Positions 42,171-54,310 of a stretch of DNA of 63,010 nucleotides are shown here, in pieces. The stretch covers positions 1 through 63,010 of the forward strand of contig WTXG01000213.1 in assembly GCA_022496185.1 (NCBI GenBank). Reading direction: 5' to 3'. Made by a program: the position numbers and the translations under genes. Every line of letters starts with the position of its first letter. Positions within the stretch are counted from its first letter, which is position 1. This stretch comes from Multifurca ochricompacta (lineage: Eukaryota; Basidiomycota; Agaricomycetes; Russulales; Russulaceae). Below the pieces are notes generated by a model. It was not told the DNA's origin. It searched no databases and saw only the letters and a program-made list of their open reading frames with translations.

Positions 42171-45100
42171 ATGTCTTCAGCTCCTGCCTCCTCTTCTCAT
42201 TTCAAGCTCATCCTAGATGCCGCTCTGGACCAGTATCTTACAAACACAGGCATAAATCTGTCTGAACACCAGCTTCTCAATAAGCTGAAAGGATGCGACA
42301 ATGCGGATGCCGTCATCGACATACTTCAAGGAGGATCGTCTCGGTTTAACATATTTCGGAACGGAAATCACAAGACGCGGCTCCTAAGGGGACTTAAACC
42401 AACAGTGAATATACTCCTCGCCCTCACGAACTGCGCACCACTCGTAAATGGTATTGGTTCCGTGAGTCCTAATCTGTGTGACCCATTCGCTATGACCGGC
42501 TTATAGCATGTTCTCTTTCAGGTGTTTCCACCCGCACAGGCCATATTTTCTGCTATTGATGTCCTTCTCTCTGTCCGTATCTCCCTCCCTTGCTTCCAAC
42601 CGATTATCTCACCTTCATTCCAAGGCATCAAAGAAGATCAGTGATGTTTACGATTCTCTACTCAACCTCTTTGAATCCATGCAACGCTTTCTCATCCGCC
42701 TCAAGATTTACACTTCCCATGAGACCCCCTTTACCGAGTCCATGGTCGAGATCCTCGTCAAGACGATGGCGGAACTGCTCACCATTCTCGCTCTGGCGAC
42801 GAAACAGATCCAGCAAGGACGACTCTGTGAGTGAACTACCGTTTTCATGTTCCTGCGATTAAATATTTGGCAGGGGCGTACGGACGGATGCTGATAGGAG
42901 ATAATGAGGTCCAGGACGCCCTTCAGAAGTTGGACAAATTGACCCAGGAAGAGTCTCTCACCGTAGCGGCTCACACGTTTGGTAATGTGAACAAGATATT
43001 GTGTTCGTCCTCCCTTTCATAGTAACATTATAGATATGGCAGCTAAGGCATTCCTTGCAGATGATCAGATGGACAAGAATATTCAGACATGGCTGACACC
43101 TCCTGACCCATCTACAAATCACAACATTGCGCGCAAACTATACCATGAGGGAACCGCCAAGTGGTTCGTTGAAGGTGAAAGATTCAAGGAATGGAAATCG
43201 GAGGGTTCACTTCTATGGTTAAATGGGAATGGTAGGTTGACTGCGCTATTTGAGTGCTTCTTGTTGCTGACGGTCTTTTCTTGAAAGCGGGATCTGGCAA
43301 GAGCATCCTTTGGTACGTTTGCCTAACATTATAGGGTATCGCCAGCACTCATCCGAATGATCAGTTCCACTATCGTTGAGGATGTCGAGCGTCTGCGTTC
43401 TGCTGGATCTGCCTACTTGGCATACTTTTATTGCGACTTTCGAGACAAGGAAAAGCAAAATATCCGTGGTCTACTGTCCTCGCTCTTGATACAGTTATAT
43501 CCCCAGTCAGATGCCTACCGTCCCATCGTCTCTGAATTGTACTCGAAACATGATAATGGCCGGAAGCAGCCCGACGAGAAGGTTCTTGCAGAAACTTTGA
43601 AGGCCATGCTCGTATCACCCGTTCAGGACGCGATGTACATCATCATTGATGCCCTGGACGAATGTCCCCTCACAGGAATGCCGTCTAAACGTGAGGAGGT
43701 ATTGAAACTTATCAAAGACCTCGTCGACCTCCGCCTCGCAAATTTAAGGATCTGCGTTACTAGCCGTCCCGAACCAGACATTCAATCAGCTTTTACAGAG
43801 CTGGTGCATTGTCCTGTATCCCTTCATGCGGAAGGTGGGCAAACGCAGGACATCTTCGAATATATCCACTCGACGGTCAATACGGACCCCATGATGAGGG
43901 TGTGGGAGGCGGGGAGAAAGGAACTCGTGATCAAAACGCTCTCAGAAAAGGCAAACGGAATGTAAGCTTCAACCCATAACGAATATTTATTTCGCGATCA
44001 TTATTCATGTCACGGTATAGGTTTAGATGGGTTTTCTGCCAACTGGAGACATTGCGCCGCTGTCATCCGAGGAACTTCTCTTCCACGCTCGAATCACTCC
44101 CAGAAACACTGGATGAAACATATGAGGCCACTCTACGGAGGATCGACGATAATGACTGGAAATCTGCTCATCGTCTGTTCCAATGCCTTGCATTCGCTGT
44201 TCGTCCACTCCAAGTCAAGGAGGTTGCGACGATGCTTGAATTCGATTTTGACGCTGGCATTATGCCAAAGCATGACGTAACTTGGCGAAACCCGGACTGT
44301 AACGGAGCTGTACTGTCTACATGCTCCAGCTTGGTTGTCATTGTCAATCACGTTGATGACAAAGGAGAAGAGAGTCGTGTTGTACAATTTGCGCACTTCT
44401 CTGTGCGGGAATTCCTGACCTCAGACCGGCTGGCGAGATCGACAGAAAGGCGCTACCACGTTCTCCCTAAAGAATCACATAGAGTGCTTGCGCAGACATG
44501 CCTGAGCACGCTGCTCGGATTCGACAAGACCACGGACACTACTACTATCTCGAATTTCCCGTTGTCTCGATATGCGGCAGAACATTGGGTCAATCACGCA
44601 CAATTCAAGGATGTCTCCTTGGATGTACGAGATGGAATGGAAACGTTGTTTGACCCAGACAAGACCCATTTCCTAGCTTGGATTGGAATATATGACATGG
44701 AATTGCCCTGGGAGGGGGGGACAGAAGACACTTCGGTACACCCAATATACTACGCGGCTCTCTGCGGCTTCCCTGGGCTGGTGGAATATCTGGGGATTAA
44801 GCAACCTGGGAGTGTAAATTCTCGAGGCGGCGATTATGATACACCGTTGAAAGCGGCATGCGTAATTGGCCAATTTGAGATCGTGAAATGGCTGCTAGAC
44901 CATGGCGCGGATGTCAATGCGGAGGATGGCGACTATGGATATGCTCTGCACGAAGCGGCATCCAGAGGGCATTTGGAGATCGTGAAATCGCTCCTAGACC
45001 ATGGCGCTGATGTCAATGCAGAGGGCGGCGGTTTTGGATATGCTCTGCACGCAGCAGCATTCAGAGGACATTTGGAGATCGTGAAGTCTCTGCTAGACCA

Positions 45101-46211
45101 TGGCGCTGATGTCAACGCGGAGGGCGGCGAATGTGGATATGCTCTGCAGGCAGCTGCAGAAAATGGACATTTGGAGATCGTGAAGTCTCTGCTAGACCAT
45201 GGCGCTGATGTCAACGCGGAGGGCGGCGAATGTGGATATGCTCTGCAGGCAGCGGCAGAAAGTGGATATTTGGAGATCGTAAAATGGCTGCTAGACCATG
45301 GCGCTGATGTCAATACGAAGGGCGGTCATCATGGATATGCTCTGCATGAAGCAGCGGAAAATGGACATTTGGAGATCGTAAATTGGCTGCTAGACCACGG
45401 CGCTGATGTCAATGCGAAGGGCGGCTATTATGGATATGCTCTGCAGGTAGCGGCACTCCGTGGACATTTGGAGATCGTGAAATCGCTGCTAGACAATGGC
45501 GCTGATGTCAATGCAGAGGGCGGCGAATGTGGATATGCTCTGCAGGCAGCGGCATCCAATGGACATTTGGAGATTGTGAGGTGGCTGCTAGACCATGGCG
45601 CTGATGTCAATGCAGAGGGCGGCGAATGTGGATATGCTCTGCAGGCAGCGGCATCAAATGGACATTTGGAGATTGTGAAGTGGCTGCTAGACCATGGCGC
45701 TGATGGCAATGCAGAGGGCGGCGAATGTGGATATGCTCTACAGGCAGCTGCAGAAAATGGACATTTGGAGATCGTGAAATGGCTACTAGACTATGGCGCT
45801 GATGTCAATGCGAAGGGCGGTCGTTATGGATATGCTCTGCAGGTAGCGGCAGAAAATGGACATTTGGAGATCGTGCAATGGCTGCTAGATCATGGTGCTG
45901 ATGTCAATGCAGAGGGCGGCCGTTATCGATATGCTCTGCATGCAGCGGCATCCAGAGGACATTTGGAGATCGTGAAATGGCTGCTAGACCATGGTGCTGA
46001 TGTCAATGCGGATGGCGGCTATTATGGATATGCTCTGCAGGTAGCGGCACTCCGTGGACATTTGGAGATCGTGAAATGGCTGCTAGACCATGGTGCTGAT
46101 GTCAATGCGGAAGGCGGCCGATTTGGATATGCTCTACAGGCAGCGGCATACAATGGACATTTGGAGATCGAGAAATGGTTGATCGAGCACGGTGCGAGGA
46201 TCAACGTGTAG
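42171..46211 (+). CDS. Goodbye-NACHT-ankyrin STAND receptor (NLR-like), copy C
   Basis: Exons are 42171-42461, 42522-42572, 42625-42826, 42874-42981, 43034-43231, 43288-43312, 43365-43961 and 44021-46211, giving 1220 residues with no break. Domain order is as in copy A, but the N-terminus is nine residues shorter (MSSAPASSSHFK). Goodbye spans about 6-235, the P-loop GSGKS (about 284-289) sits in the 25-nt exon, then IIIDALDECP and VTSRPEPDI. The ankyrin array from about residue 757 has fourteen repeats, the most of the three copies, several almost identical (four in a row begin CGYALQAAA after ADVNAEGGE or ADGNAEGGE). It ends IEKWLIEHGARINV. Of the three genes this one has the fewest signs of damage. 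Confidence 0.94.
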
Positions 46212-47480
46212 AGCTACATGTGGCATCGTTTTAAGGTCATTCTAATATTCAAGAGAACTACTTTGTATGTATGTATATTTGCAGGATCATTGTTGTAAGG
46301 ATAGCTCCGGCGCTGGCCGTACCTTCATGTCCGGATCAGAGCATATGCTGTTATTTCCAGACATATTTGTTTACTGAAATAACTGATGCATTTATTCTGG
46401 CCGGAGAGCGTTTATAAACAACATGGCTCGCATCTTCTGCTCTGCTGAGCCATTTTCCCGTTCTCTCCAGTTCCTATTGTTTGTTCTAGTTTGGATGTCT
46501 CTCTCGGACGTGACATCTTTGAGTCACATGTCAAATTTTAAAGTGCGTCGTGGTCTGTATGTCACCGTCACCGTTACCGTCACCTGTCACCTGAGTTAAC
46601 CCTTTCGCTAATGTCCGTTCGCACACGTATCTGTCGTGATTGCCGTCTCGTCGATTCAATTCATCTTCATCATGGGTCAAAGGCAAATAGGTAGGGGGTG
46701 CAGGGAGTTGGCCAGAGTGGGGGGTCATCTCTCGTCACACACGTATCACCGGTTGTTATCCGTGCGCGCCGGACCGGTATTAAGAATTTTACTATTCTGT
46801 TTTCGATTAGTTTTGCCGCACTACCCGACTACTTCAGCTGCACTCAAGAGGAAAGTTTTTCAATACAATACAATCAATACAACGCTACTAGATCAGAGGA
46901 TGATTCTCATCATTCATCATGTTTCCAAACCCAAGAATTAAACTACCCACTGGACTTGGCTCCATAAAGTATGACCTTTTGTGACCTTTATGGAAACATC
47001 CATTACTTATTACTTACCGGTACATGAGTGAGAAGAGGAATGGATGGGTACCGGCATCTAAGTGGAGAGATCTTGACCGAAGGCTGACCCCGTTCCCACT
47101 TCAATGTCCGTAATCGATTTGAACACAAACAGTATATAATTTTCTTTTTCGATACGGCTACATTACATAACCTAACCAAATATGTCCAACAAACGTCCCG
47201 ACTACGCGACGAGTTTACAAGTGATCAATTTCAATTGTCAACGTCAGCCAAATCTGCCCCTATTGTAGTCGCACATGCACACATAAATAATAGGTCCCTT
47301 CCTCTGAGGGTCTACGGCAACATGTCTAAAGAATTATGGTAATTCTTCATGTTTTCATCCAGTTCCTATATCCTATCTCTCAAATTGACATTACCAGTAA
47401 TAATATTATATGCCGTCTCATTAGCAGTGATGAGGAGCCCCCCTGGTCACATTGCACCACAAGTACACTCTCTCAAACTA
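46212..47480. repeat. 3' flank of copy C, shared with copy B, with a short SDR remnant
   Basis: It matches 30574-31739 and 37141-37318 of copy B, without the LINE. At 47436-47476 ggtcacattgcaccacaagt followed by acactctctc repeats the SDR 5' region at 38326-38360, so the duplicated unit extended into the SDR gene. Bases 47481-47737 hold nothing recognised. Confidence 0.65.
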
Positions 47481-47857
47481 CCTCCATCATCAGGAAAATG
47501 ACATTTGCTAGCGCAACTAGATAGACTAGAATGACTAGAATGGCTAGGGCACCAGATTGTATTTACTATATGTGGGAATAGCAGCATGCATGCAGCATGA
47601 ATTGACACCAGAGATGCCGGGCTGGACTGACTATCATATGCATACACTTTCCAATATGCGTATTCTAATAAGGTAGACTACTGCATAGTTTACAACCTCA
47701 GTTTTCTACCACAAAGACCAAGGTTAGTACTGCTCTCTGTGAAACAGGCATGTGCGCAGCATACTGACTGTAAACGTTAGCGGGTTAAGCTAGACAAAGA
47801 CAAGTAACTTCAGAGATAGAAGGAACTCTATTATACTATGCTACTGACCTAGACAAA

Positions 47858-48371
47858 TGTTGACACAGGACGTGTCTGGAGATGCTTCAGGCATCTAAGG
47901 TTCGCTTCAGCTGTAGATTAGATTAGATTAGATTTCGGAGTATCGGACTTTTTATGTTATCTTTATTACACTTCTTTCCCTTCTTACTCAGCTGATTAGT
48001 GATGGACTTAGTAATGCGCAGTAAGCATGTGATATCTCTTTGGCCAATGGCCTTTATCCCTCTCTATTCTTTGTCCGGCACTTGTGGACTTATTCCCAGT
48101 GCGCACAGACCATTTCCCCTGGCCCCCATGGGTATATAAGGGTGTCTGTTTTGTCTTTTACACTTCAGAGTTCTTCTTCCTCTGAAGTGTAAGTCGTCTT
48201 TACTTTACTTTCTACTTTTCCTTTGACTAACGTTCTCTGTGTAGATAACTTGTCTTTTAGGTCAGTAGTATAGTATTATAAGAGTTCTTCTTCCTCTGAA
48301 GTATAACTTGTCTTTTAGCCTAACCCGCTACTAACCACAGTCAGTATAACCAGCAGCATGATTGTTTGACA
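47858..48371 (-). mobile_element. Solo LTR nested in the copia 3' LTR
   Basis: The 514-bp unit starts tgttgacacaggacgtgtct and ends catgattgtttgaca, flanked by acaaa at 47853-47857 and 48372-48376. It is the reverse-orientation relative of the LTR at 31919-32418. Confidence 0.9.
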
Positions 48372-49029
48372 ACAAAGACAAGTACTATATAAAGCGTTAG
48401 TCTCAAGGTATGATAGTAAGTAAGAGAGGGACTTACACTTCAGAGATAGAAGGAACTCTGAAGTGTAAGAGACGAGACAGACACCCTTATATACTATTCA
48501 AGGGATGGTCTGTGCACTGGGAATAAGTCCACAAGTGCTGGACAAAGTCCAAACAATAAACATGAGGGAATAGAGCTATTGGCTACTACAGAAATCACAT
48601 GTTACATGGTGCATCAGTCAGCTACTGCGGAATGTGAGAAAGAAAGTAATAATGATAATGTAAAAAGTCTGAAACTCCGGTATCTAATCTAATCTACAAA
48701 GTAGCTAATCTAATCACCTGATGCCTGAAGCATCACTGAACATCTTCTGTGTTCAACATCCCTCCATGCTGAAGGCATCTGGTCATGGATGGAAAATGAG
48801 TTGGATGAGCACACTGCCATCACAATTGAATGAGCATATCGCCAGCCAGAGATCCAACTTCTCTAACTCTTCTGAGTGCGAGAGAGGCATGGTGTTCAGA
48901 GGCATATCGCGGTGATTCGCTTATGCAAACTGAAACCATACACACCTCTTGCATCACTCTCGAAGTTGAGAGTTTTTCTCATGGTGGGAAAGTGAAAATG
49001 GTATACAAAGTCTCCATATTCCAGCTCTT

Positions 49030-52000
49030 TCATTCCAGCATAAGTCCAAGTCCATTTACCATGGTTTCAAACGATGCTCTTGGTAGAGACTTAGTGAAGC
49101 CATCTGCCAGCATCTCACCTGTAGGGGTTTGCACTAATTCGATTATGCGCGATTCAATGTACCCCCTAATGGCATGGTACTTGATGGGTATATGCTTTGA
49201 CCGCCTTCCTGTGACAGGGTTTAATGCCAAATCCACGGCACCCTTGTTGTCACAATGGAGTAGTATAGGGGAGGATACCTCATACCCTAGTTCCTCCATA
49301 AAAGTCCTGTACCATGCTGCCTGATTTGCAGCCTCAGAGAGGCTCATATATTTGGCCTCAGTGGTGGACTGTGCTACTGTTTTCTGCTTTCTGGAACACC
49401 ATGAAATGGCACCATTTGCCAAGAAAAACATGTAGCCTGAGGTGGAGTGGCAGTCCTCTTGATCTCCCCATGAGGAATCTGCATAGCCATGAAGGCCACT
49501 CCCCCCATTCCCTCCAGAATACCGTAACTTGCAGTCTTTTGTACTATTAAGATATTTTAAGACATACTTTGCAAGTCGCATATGATCCTGAGAGGGGTTG
49601 GAAGCGTATTGACTGAGGCGCGCCACAGCAAAACTGATGTCAGGTCTGCTTCCAATCTGCACCCAAAGCAGAGACCCCATCAACTGTTGGTACTTCTTTA
49701 TTTCAGAAGTAGATGCCTGGCCATCAAACTTGACCAGATGTACATCAGCGCCAGAGGGAAGAGGAGTATATACTCGGTTGGAATCCCTCATCCCAAACTT
49801 CTCAATAATAGATAAAACGTAGGCTGCTTGGTCAATCTCCAGTGTCTTATTAGGATGATCCCTGGTGATGTTAACTCCAAGGTATGACTGGATTTCTCCC
49901 AAGTCAGTCATCTCATATCGACTAGATAGTGATGACTTCAGCCACGTTATCTTATCATTGGAAGATCCAAGTATAGTAATGTCATCTACATAGAGAATGA
50001 CATAAAGTGAATCATCCCCCTCCTTTTGATGAAACACATATACTCCTGCATCAGAGTACGTCCGAGTAAAGCCTAGTTCATTAAGAACTCCATGGAATTG
50101 AAGGTTCCATGCTCAGGAGGCTTGTTTGAGGCCATATAATGCTTTTTGTAGCCTACAAACTTTGGACTCTTGACCAGCAATGACAAAACCAACTGGTTGC
50201 TCCATATATATTTCTTCATCCAGATCGCCATGTAGGAATGCTGATTTGACATCCATTTGGTGGATTTCCCAATCCTCTAGCGTAGCTAGCGCTAGTAATA
50301 GTCTAAGTGACTCAAATCTGGTGACTGGAGAGAAAGTTTCGTCGAAGTCCACTCCCTCTACTTGGGTGAACCCTTTTGCCACGAGCCTAGCACGAAACCG
50401 TCCATCTGGTTTCAGCTTAAAAACCCATTTAGATTTCACCGCCTTTCTTCCTTTAGGAAGATCCTCAAGGCGCCACACATCTAGTTTATCTAAGGCATCA
50501 ATTTCATATTTACATGCCTCAAACCATTCATTGGCATTATCAGACTTCATTGCCTCCTGAAAAGTCAGGGGGTCTCTATAGGAGACTCCTGCGGCATTAA
50601 GCAATTCCATGTGCCCAAGTCTGGATGAACCTTCCACAAACTCAGCATTATCCTCATTATAAAATTGAGGATTCAGGCGACATGAACGTCTGGGACAAGC
50701 AGTATCAAGAGATATATCTTCCTGCACAGCCCTGTCACGTTGCTGAGAGCGTGGACTTTCCCTAGTAAATACTGGTTGGGAAATTTTGCCAACAATCTTT
50801 TTCTTAGATTGTCTCTTGGCACGGGTTCTTTCGGGGAGTTCTGATGGTTCCATGACTTGAGATGGAGGCGTCTGATAGATAGTGATATCATGTGTGTCTT
50901 CTCTTTCGGGTGTGGTAGGCTCAGGATTTAATTGAGGAGGTTCCACTACCTCCTGTTCCTCAACCTCGGCGTCCTTGTCTTCAGGAGCCTGAGGAACTGT
51001 GGCTATTGCTGGTTGAGGCTGGACAGGCCTCTCAGTTTCTAAGACAAAAGGTGTAACTTTTTCCTTTTGTTTTCCCTTGCTGTCCTTGGCAAGGTTGGAT
51101 GGGAAGGATCCTTCATCAAATGTCACATCTCTTGACAACACGAAGGATCGAGTATGCATATCCCATAAAAGATATCCTTTAGAGTGGGGTGCATACCCGA
51201 CAAAGACTGTCTCTCTGGCCTTTTGATCCAGTTTACGTCTTTTATCCTCTGGGACAGTGTAGTAGGCTAAGCAGCCAAATATCTTAAAGTAAGAGACATC
51301 TGGAATGTCCCCATCCAGAAGCTCAAGCAGTGTCCTCCATTTATTTGAACGGATAGGCGTTCTATTGTATATGTGACAGGCTGTTCGCACTGCACATTCC
51401 CAGAAACCAAGGGAAAGACCAGCATGATGCAGCATACTGGTGGCCTTTTCCATGATGGTTCTGTTGAACCTTTCAGCCCTTCCATTCTGTTGTGGGGAGT
51501 ATGGCATTGTCAATTTATGCTCTATGCCAGCCTTCTCAAGTATTGACTTCAGTTCCCTATTGACATATTCGCCACCTTGGTCAGTGTGTAAGGTCTTTAT
51601 TTTCTTGTCTGTTTTGTTTTCCAAGAATGCCTTAATGTTACTGAAGACCAATGTAAATTCACTTTTAGCTTTCATAGCAACAACTAGAGCTGTCCTGCTA
51701 AAGTCATCTATGAAAGTGGCAAAGTATAGGTTCCCTTGAATTGAGGTACATTGCAAAGGACCAACTAGGTCACTATGAATGACTTCCAAGGGTGCTGAAG
51801 CTCTCTTTTGAGAGGGAGGGAATGGAAGACAGTGTGATTTTCCCATTTCACAGCCATAACACGGCTTGTCTTCCACTTGGCTATTATCTATACTAAGGCC
51901 TTTAACAGCCTTAGGAGCATGTCTTTTGAGGGCCTCTTTTGACATATGACCCATGCGTAAATGCCAGGTATCAAGGCTACTTGATGCAGATTTGTGGGAA

Positions 52001-52176
52001 GCAGTATTTAAGTTCTGCATAGTTTTCCCAAAGACCCAATAGAGTCCCATAGCCTTGACACCTTCTGCTATAATTGCATTATTGTACTTTATTTTGACCT
52101 CAGATGGAGAGAACTCCACTGAACCGCCTTTGTCTGTGATGCAGCTAGTCGATAGTATTCTTTCACTACCAGGCAT
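49030..52176 (-). pseudogene. Copia pol: integrase, reverse transcriptase, RNase H, with one stop in RT
   Basis: From 52176 the integrase zinc region (DTWHLRMGHMSKEALKRH, CYGCEMGKSHC) precedes the DDE core (HSDLVGPL, TLHTDQGGEY, NGRAERFNRTIMEKAT). The RT starts near 50420 (DEETFSPV-type DETFSPVTRFESLRLLLALA, QMDVKSAFLHGDLDEEIYME) and reaches CRLQKALYGLKQAS, where TGA (50113-50115) replaces the Arg codon usual at this place. The same frame resumes AWNLQFHGVLNELGF, VILYVDDITILGSSNDK and RNase H motifs ADSSWGDQEDCHS, TEAKYMSLSEAANQAAWY and DNKGAVDLALNPVTGRRSKH. It ends at 49030. The change CGA to TGA fits CpG deamination. Confidence 0.9.
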
Positions 52177-52179
52177 ATA

Positions 52180-53400
52180 AAAGACATTATTTAACTCTAA
52201 CTCATAATTGTTTCAAGTTTTGAGTATGACTTTGCCTGTTCCTTCGACTTGGACTACGGATCCGTCACCTATTGTCACCGAGTGCCCCTTGTGAGGGTAA
52301 TACTCAGAGAAATCCTCTAAGTATGGTGTAAAATGAGTGGTGGCTCTGCTATCCATCATCCAAGGGTTGCTGCCATCATCGACTTCTTGCGTATGTTCGG
52401 TCATCATATAAAGTGAAATGCGAGGTGTCTCATGCACCTCCTGTATTCTGCCACTACCATTAATTGTAGTAGCTACTTGTGTGGAGTTATTATGTACACT
52501 GGGGCCTTGCCCCTTCCTCTTGTTGCCCTTTTTGCCTGCATCAGCATTGGCTCTGTCCTGTTTCCTTTGCCTACATTCATTAGCCTTGTGGCCCGGCTTC
52601 TGGCAATAGAAGCAGGTGACATCATTGGACGATGATGCACCTGCAGGTTGTGGTGTGAATGATACTTGTTTTTATTTTTGTTTTTGTTGACATGGGCTGC
52701 CTTGTTAAGGGCAGCCCCAACACCACTTCCTGCGGGGCCGGCTAGTCGGCTTTCCTCATTTAGGAACCTTTGTACAAGGTCCTGAGGGGAAAGGCAGTCA
52801 GGAGGACCTGACGCCAGGATAGAGCCAGCAATGGCATTGTAGGATGGAGGTAGGGATTGGAGCAATATAAAGCTCAACTGGAGATCAGAGATCTCCATCC
52901 CATTTTCCTTGAGGGTACTCCTCACATCCAACACACGCTGCAACTGGGGTCTGAATGCTTTGCCCTCCTCCAAGCAGAAGGAGGACACAGAACACCACAA
53001 GTTGTAGGTGGCCATGCTACCTACTGAGCCATAGAGCAATTCCAAACGCTCATATTTGGCATTGACAGAAGGATAAGTTCTGTCAGAGGCAATCTGGGAG
53101 TATGTTTCCAGTGATGTGACCATCACCAGAACTCCCATGAGGACTTCCTCCACCCTGTTCCATTCTGTGTACATTGGCTCCAACCAAAGTGTGAAGCGCT
53201 TGGCGTACTCGTCATCCTTCTCTCCATCTTCCAGCTTGGGAGGATTGAGGAATTCAGGGGCATCATGCGTGATGTGCCTCTTCATCCCATTGATCCTCAG
53301 CAGGGCAGTGAAGGACACTGACCACTGCTGCCAGTTGGAGCCATCAAGCTTGTCGAACTTGAAGGTGGGGGGAAGACGATGGAAGACATTTGAGATGATT
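52180..53400 (-). pseudogene. Copia gag and protease
   Basis: Gag begins near 53395 (SNVFHRLPPTFKFDKLDGSN) directly after a TAA and without a clear ATG, then SVSFTALLRINGMKRHI, SLETYSQIASDRTYPSVNAK, LQLSFILLQSLPPSYNAIAG and QDLVQRFLNEESRL. Around 52670, in an A-rich stretch, the frame shifts; the zinc knuckle CFYCQKPGHKANEC is in the next frame. The protease motif reads WMMDSRATTHF where copia has DSGA, so the active-site Gly is replaced. A TGA near 52213-52215 separates it from YELELNNVFYMPGSER. The Gly to Arg change and the stop are both compatible with CpG mutation. Confidence 0.8.
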
Positions 53401-54296
53401 TAAGAAATTGATCCTGGTTCCAAGGAGCAGTTAGAACCAGTTGTCCAGGTCTCATTGAAGAGGGCCTGTCCAATCTGTGGCGCTATGCTTCAGAACTTAA
53501 AAAAGTCCTGCCTCCGATGTGCAACTTCTAAGTAGTATAGTAGGCTGTCTAGCACCATCTACAACAAGTCCTAAGCCCACATCAGGGGGACATTGTGTAA
53601 ATAGATGGGGAGTCATGTCATGGAGGAGCCAACCGCAAGTTCCACTAGAGACAAAGGGTATAGAGCCCTTCCTCTAGTGCTGGTGGTGGAGTCCATGATT
53701 AAGCCCTAGATGATTGGGGCCATGACTATAGTAGACTATTAGGTTTCCTCTGGTTGGGGCGAACCCCCAATGAAAGCAGCGGGTACTCCTGCCCAGAGAC
53801 AAAACCCTCTAGCTACTGTGTAAATACTATAGTAGTTCAAGCCTACTTGTATCGAGCCCAAGTGTCATGGGAGTGACTACCCATGCCTTGTTCTAGACCC
53901 TAAACTCTACCTGCAGGTCGCTAAACCTGGCTTACAGATCGAGCCAAGCATTGACTGAACCTATAGCCCCAAGCCTTCTGGGCAAGTGGCCTACTAAGTC
54001 TATGGATGGGACAAAAACCCAGCTATAACTATGAATACTATTTACTTAGAGCGCACATGAGGAACTTAAGGTGTTTCACCCGCTTAGGGTCCCTCATCAC
54101 CTCTTGCAAGAATCCCCTGAGGGACTAGCCAGACAGATCAAGGTGGGCACATGAAGCGCACCACCTTGTGGACAGTTAAGGGCAAGGTTAAAGAAATCGA
54201 AGCTCACTGTGACGGTTGATTGGGAAAGAAAAGTCTTGAAGCAGTGAGCTTGAAGAAAGGTTTGGACTGATCAGAAAGAGGTCAGTTAGGCGTGCT

Positions 54297-54310
54297 CAGG
54301 GCCCATAACC
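54297..54310 (-). promoter_or_regulatory. Copia primer-binding site, half-tRNA-iMet type
   Basis: Directly inside the 5' LTR the minus strand reads ggttatgggccctg. This is complementary, with one mismatch or G-U pair, to the anticodon stem-loop of initiator tRNA-Met (CAGGGCUCAUAACC in yeast). It agrees with the primer site of Drosophila copia as I remember it. Copia is primed by a cleaved 5' half of that tRNA. Confidence 0.7.
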
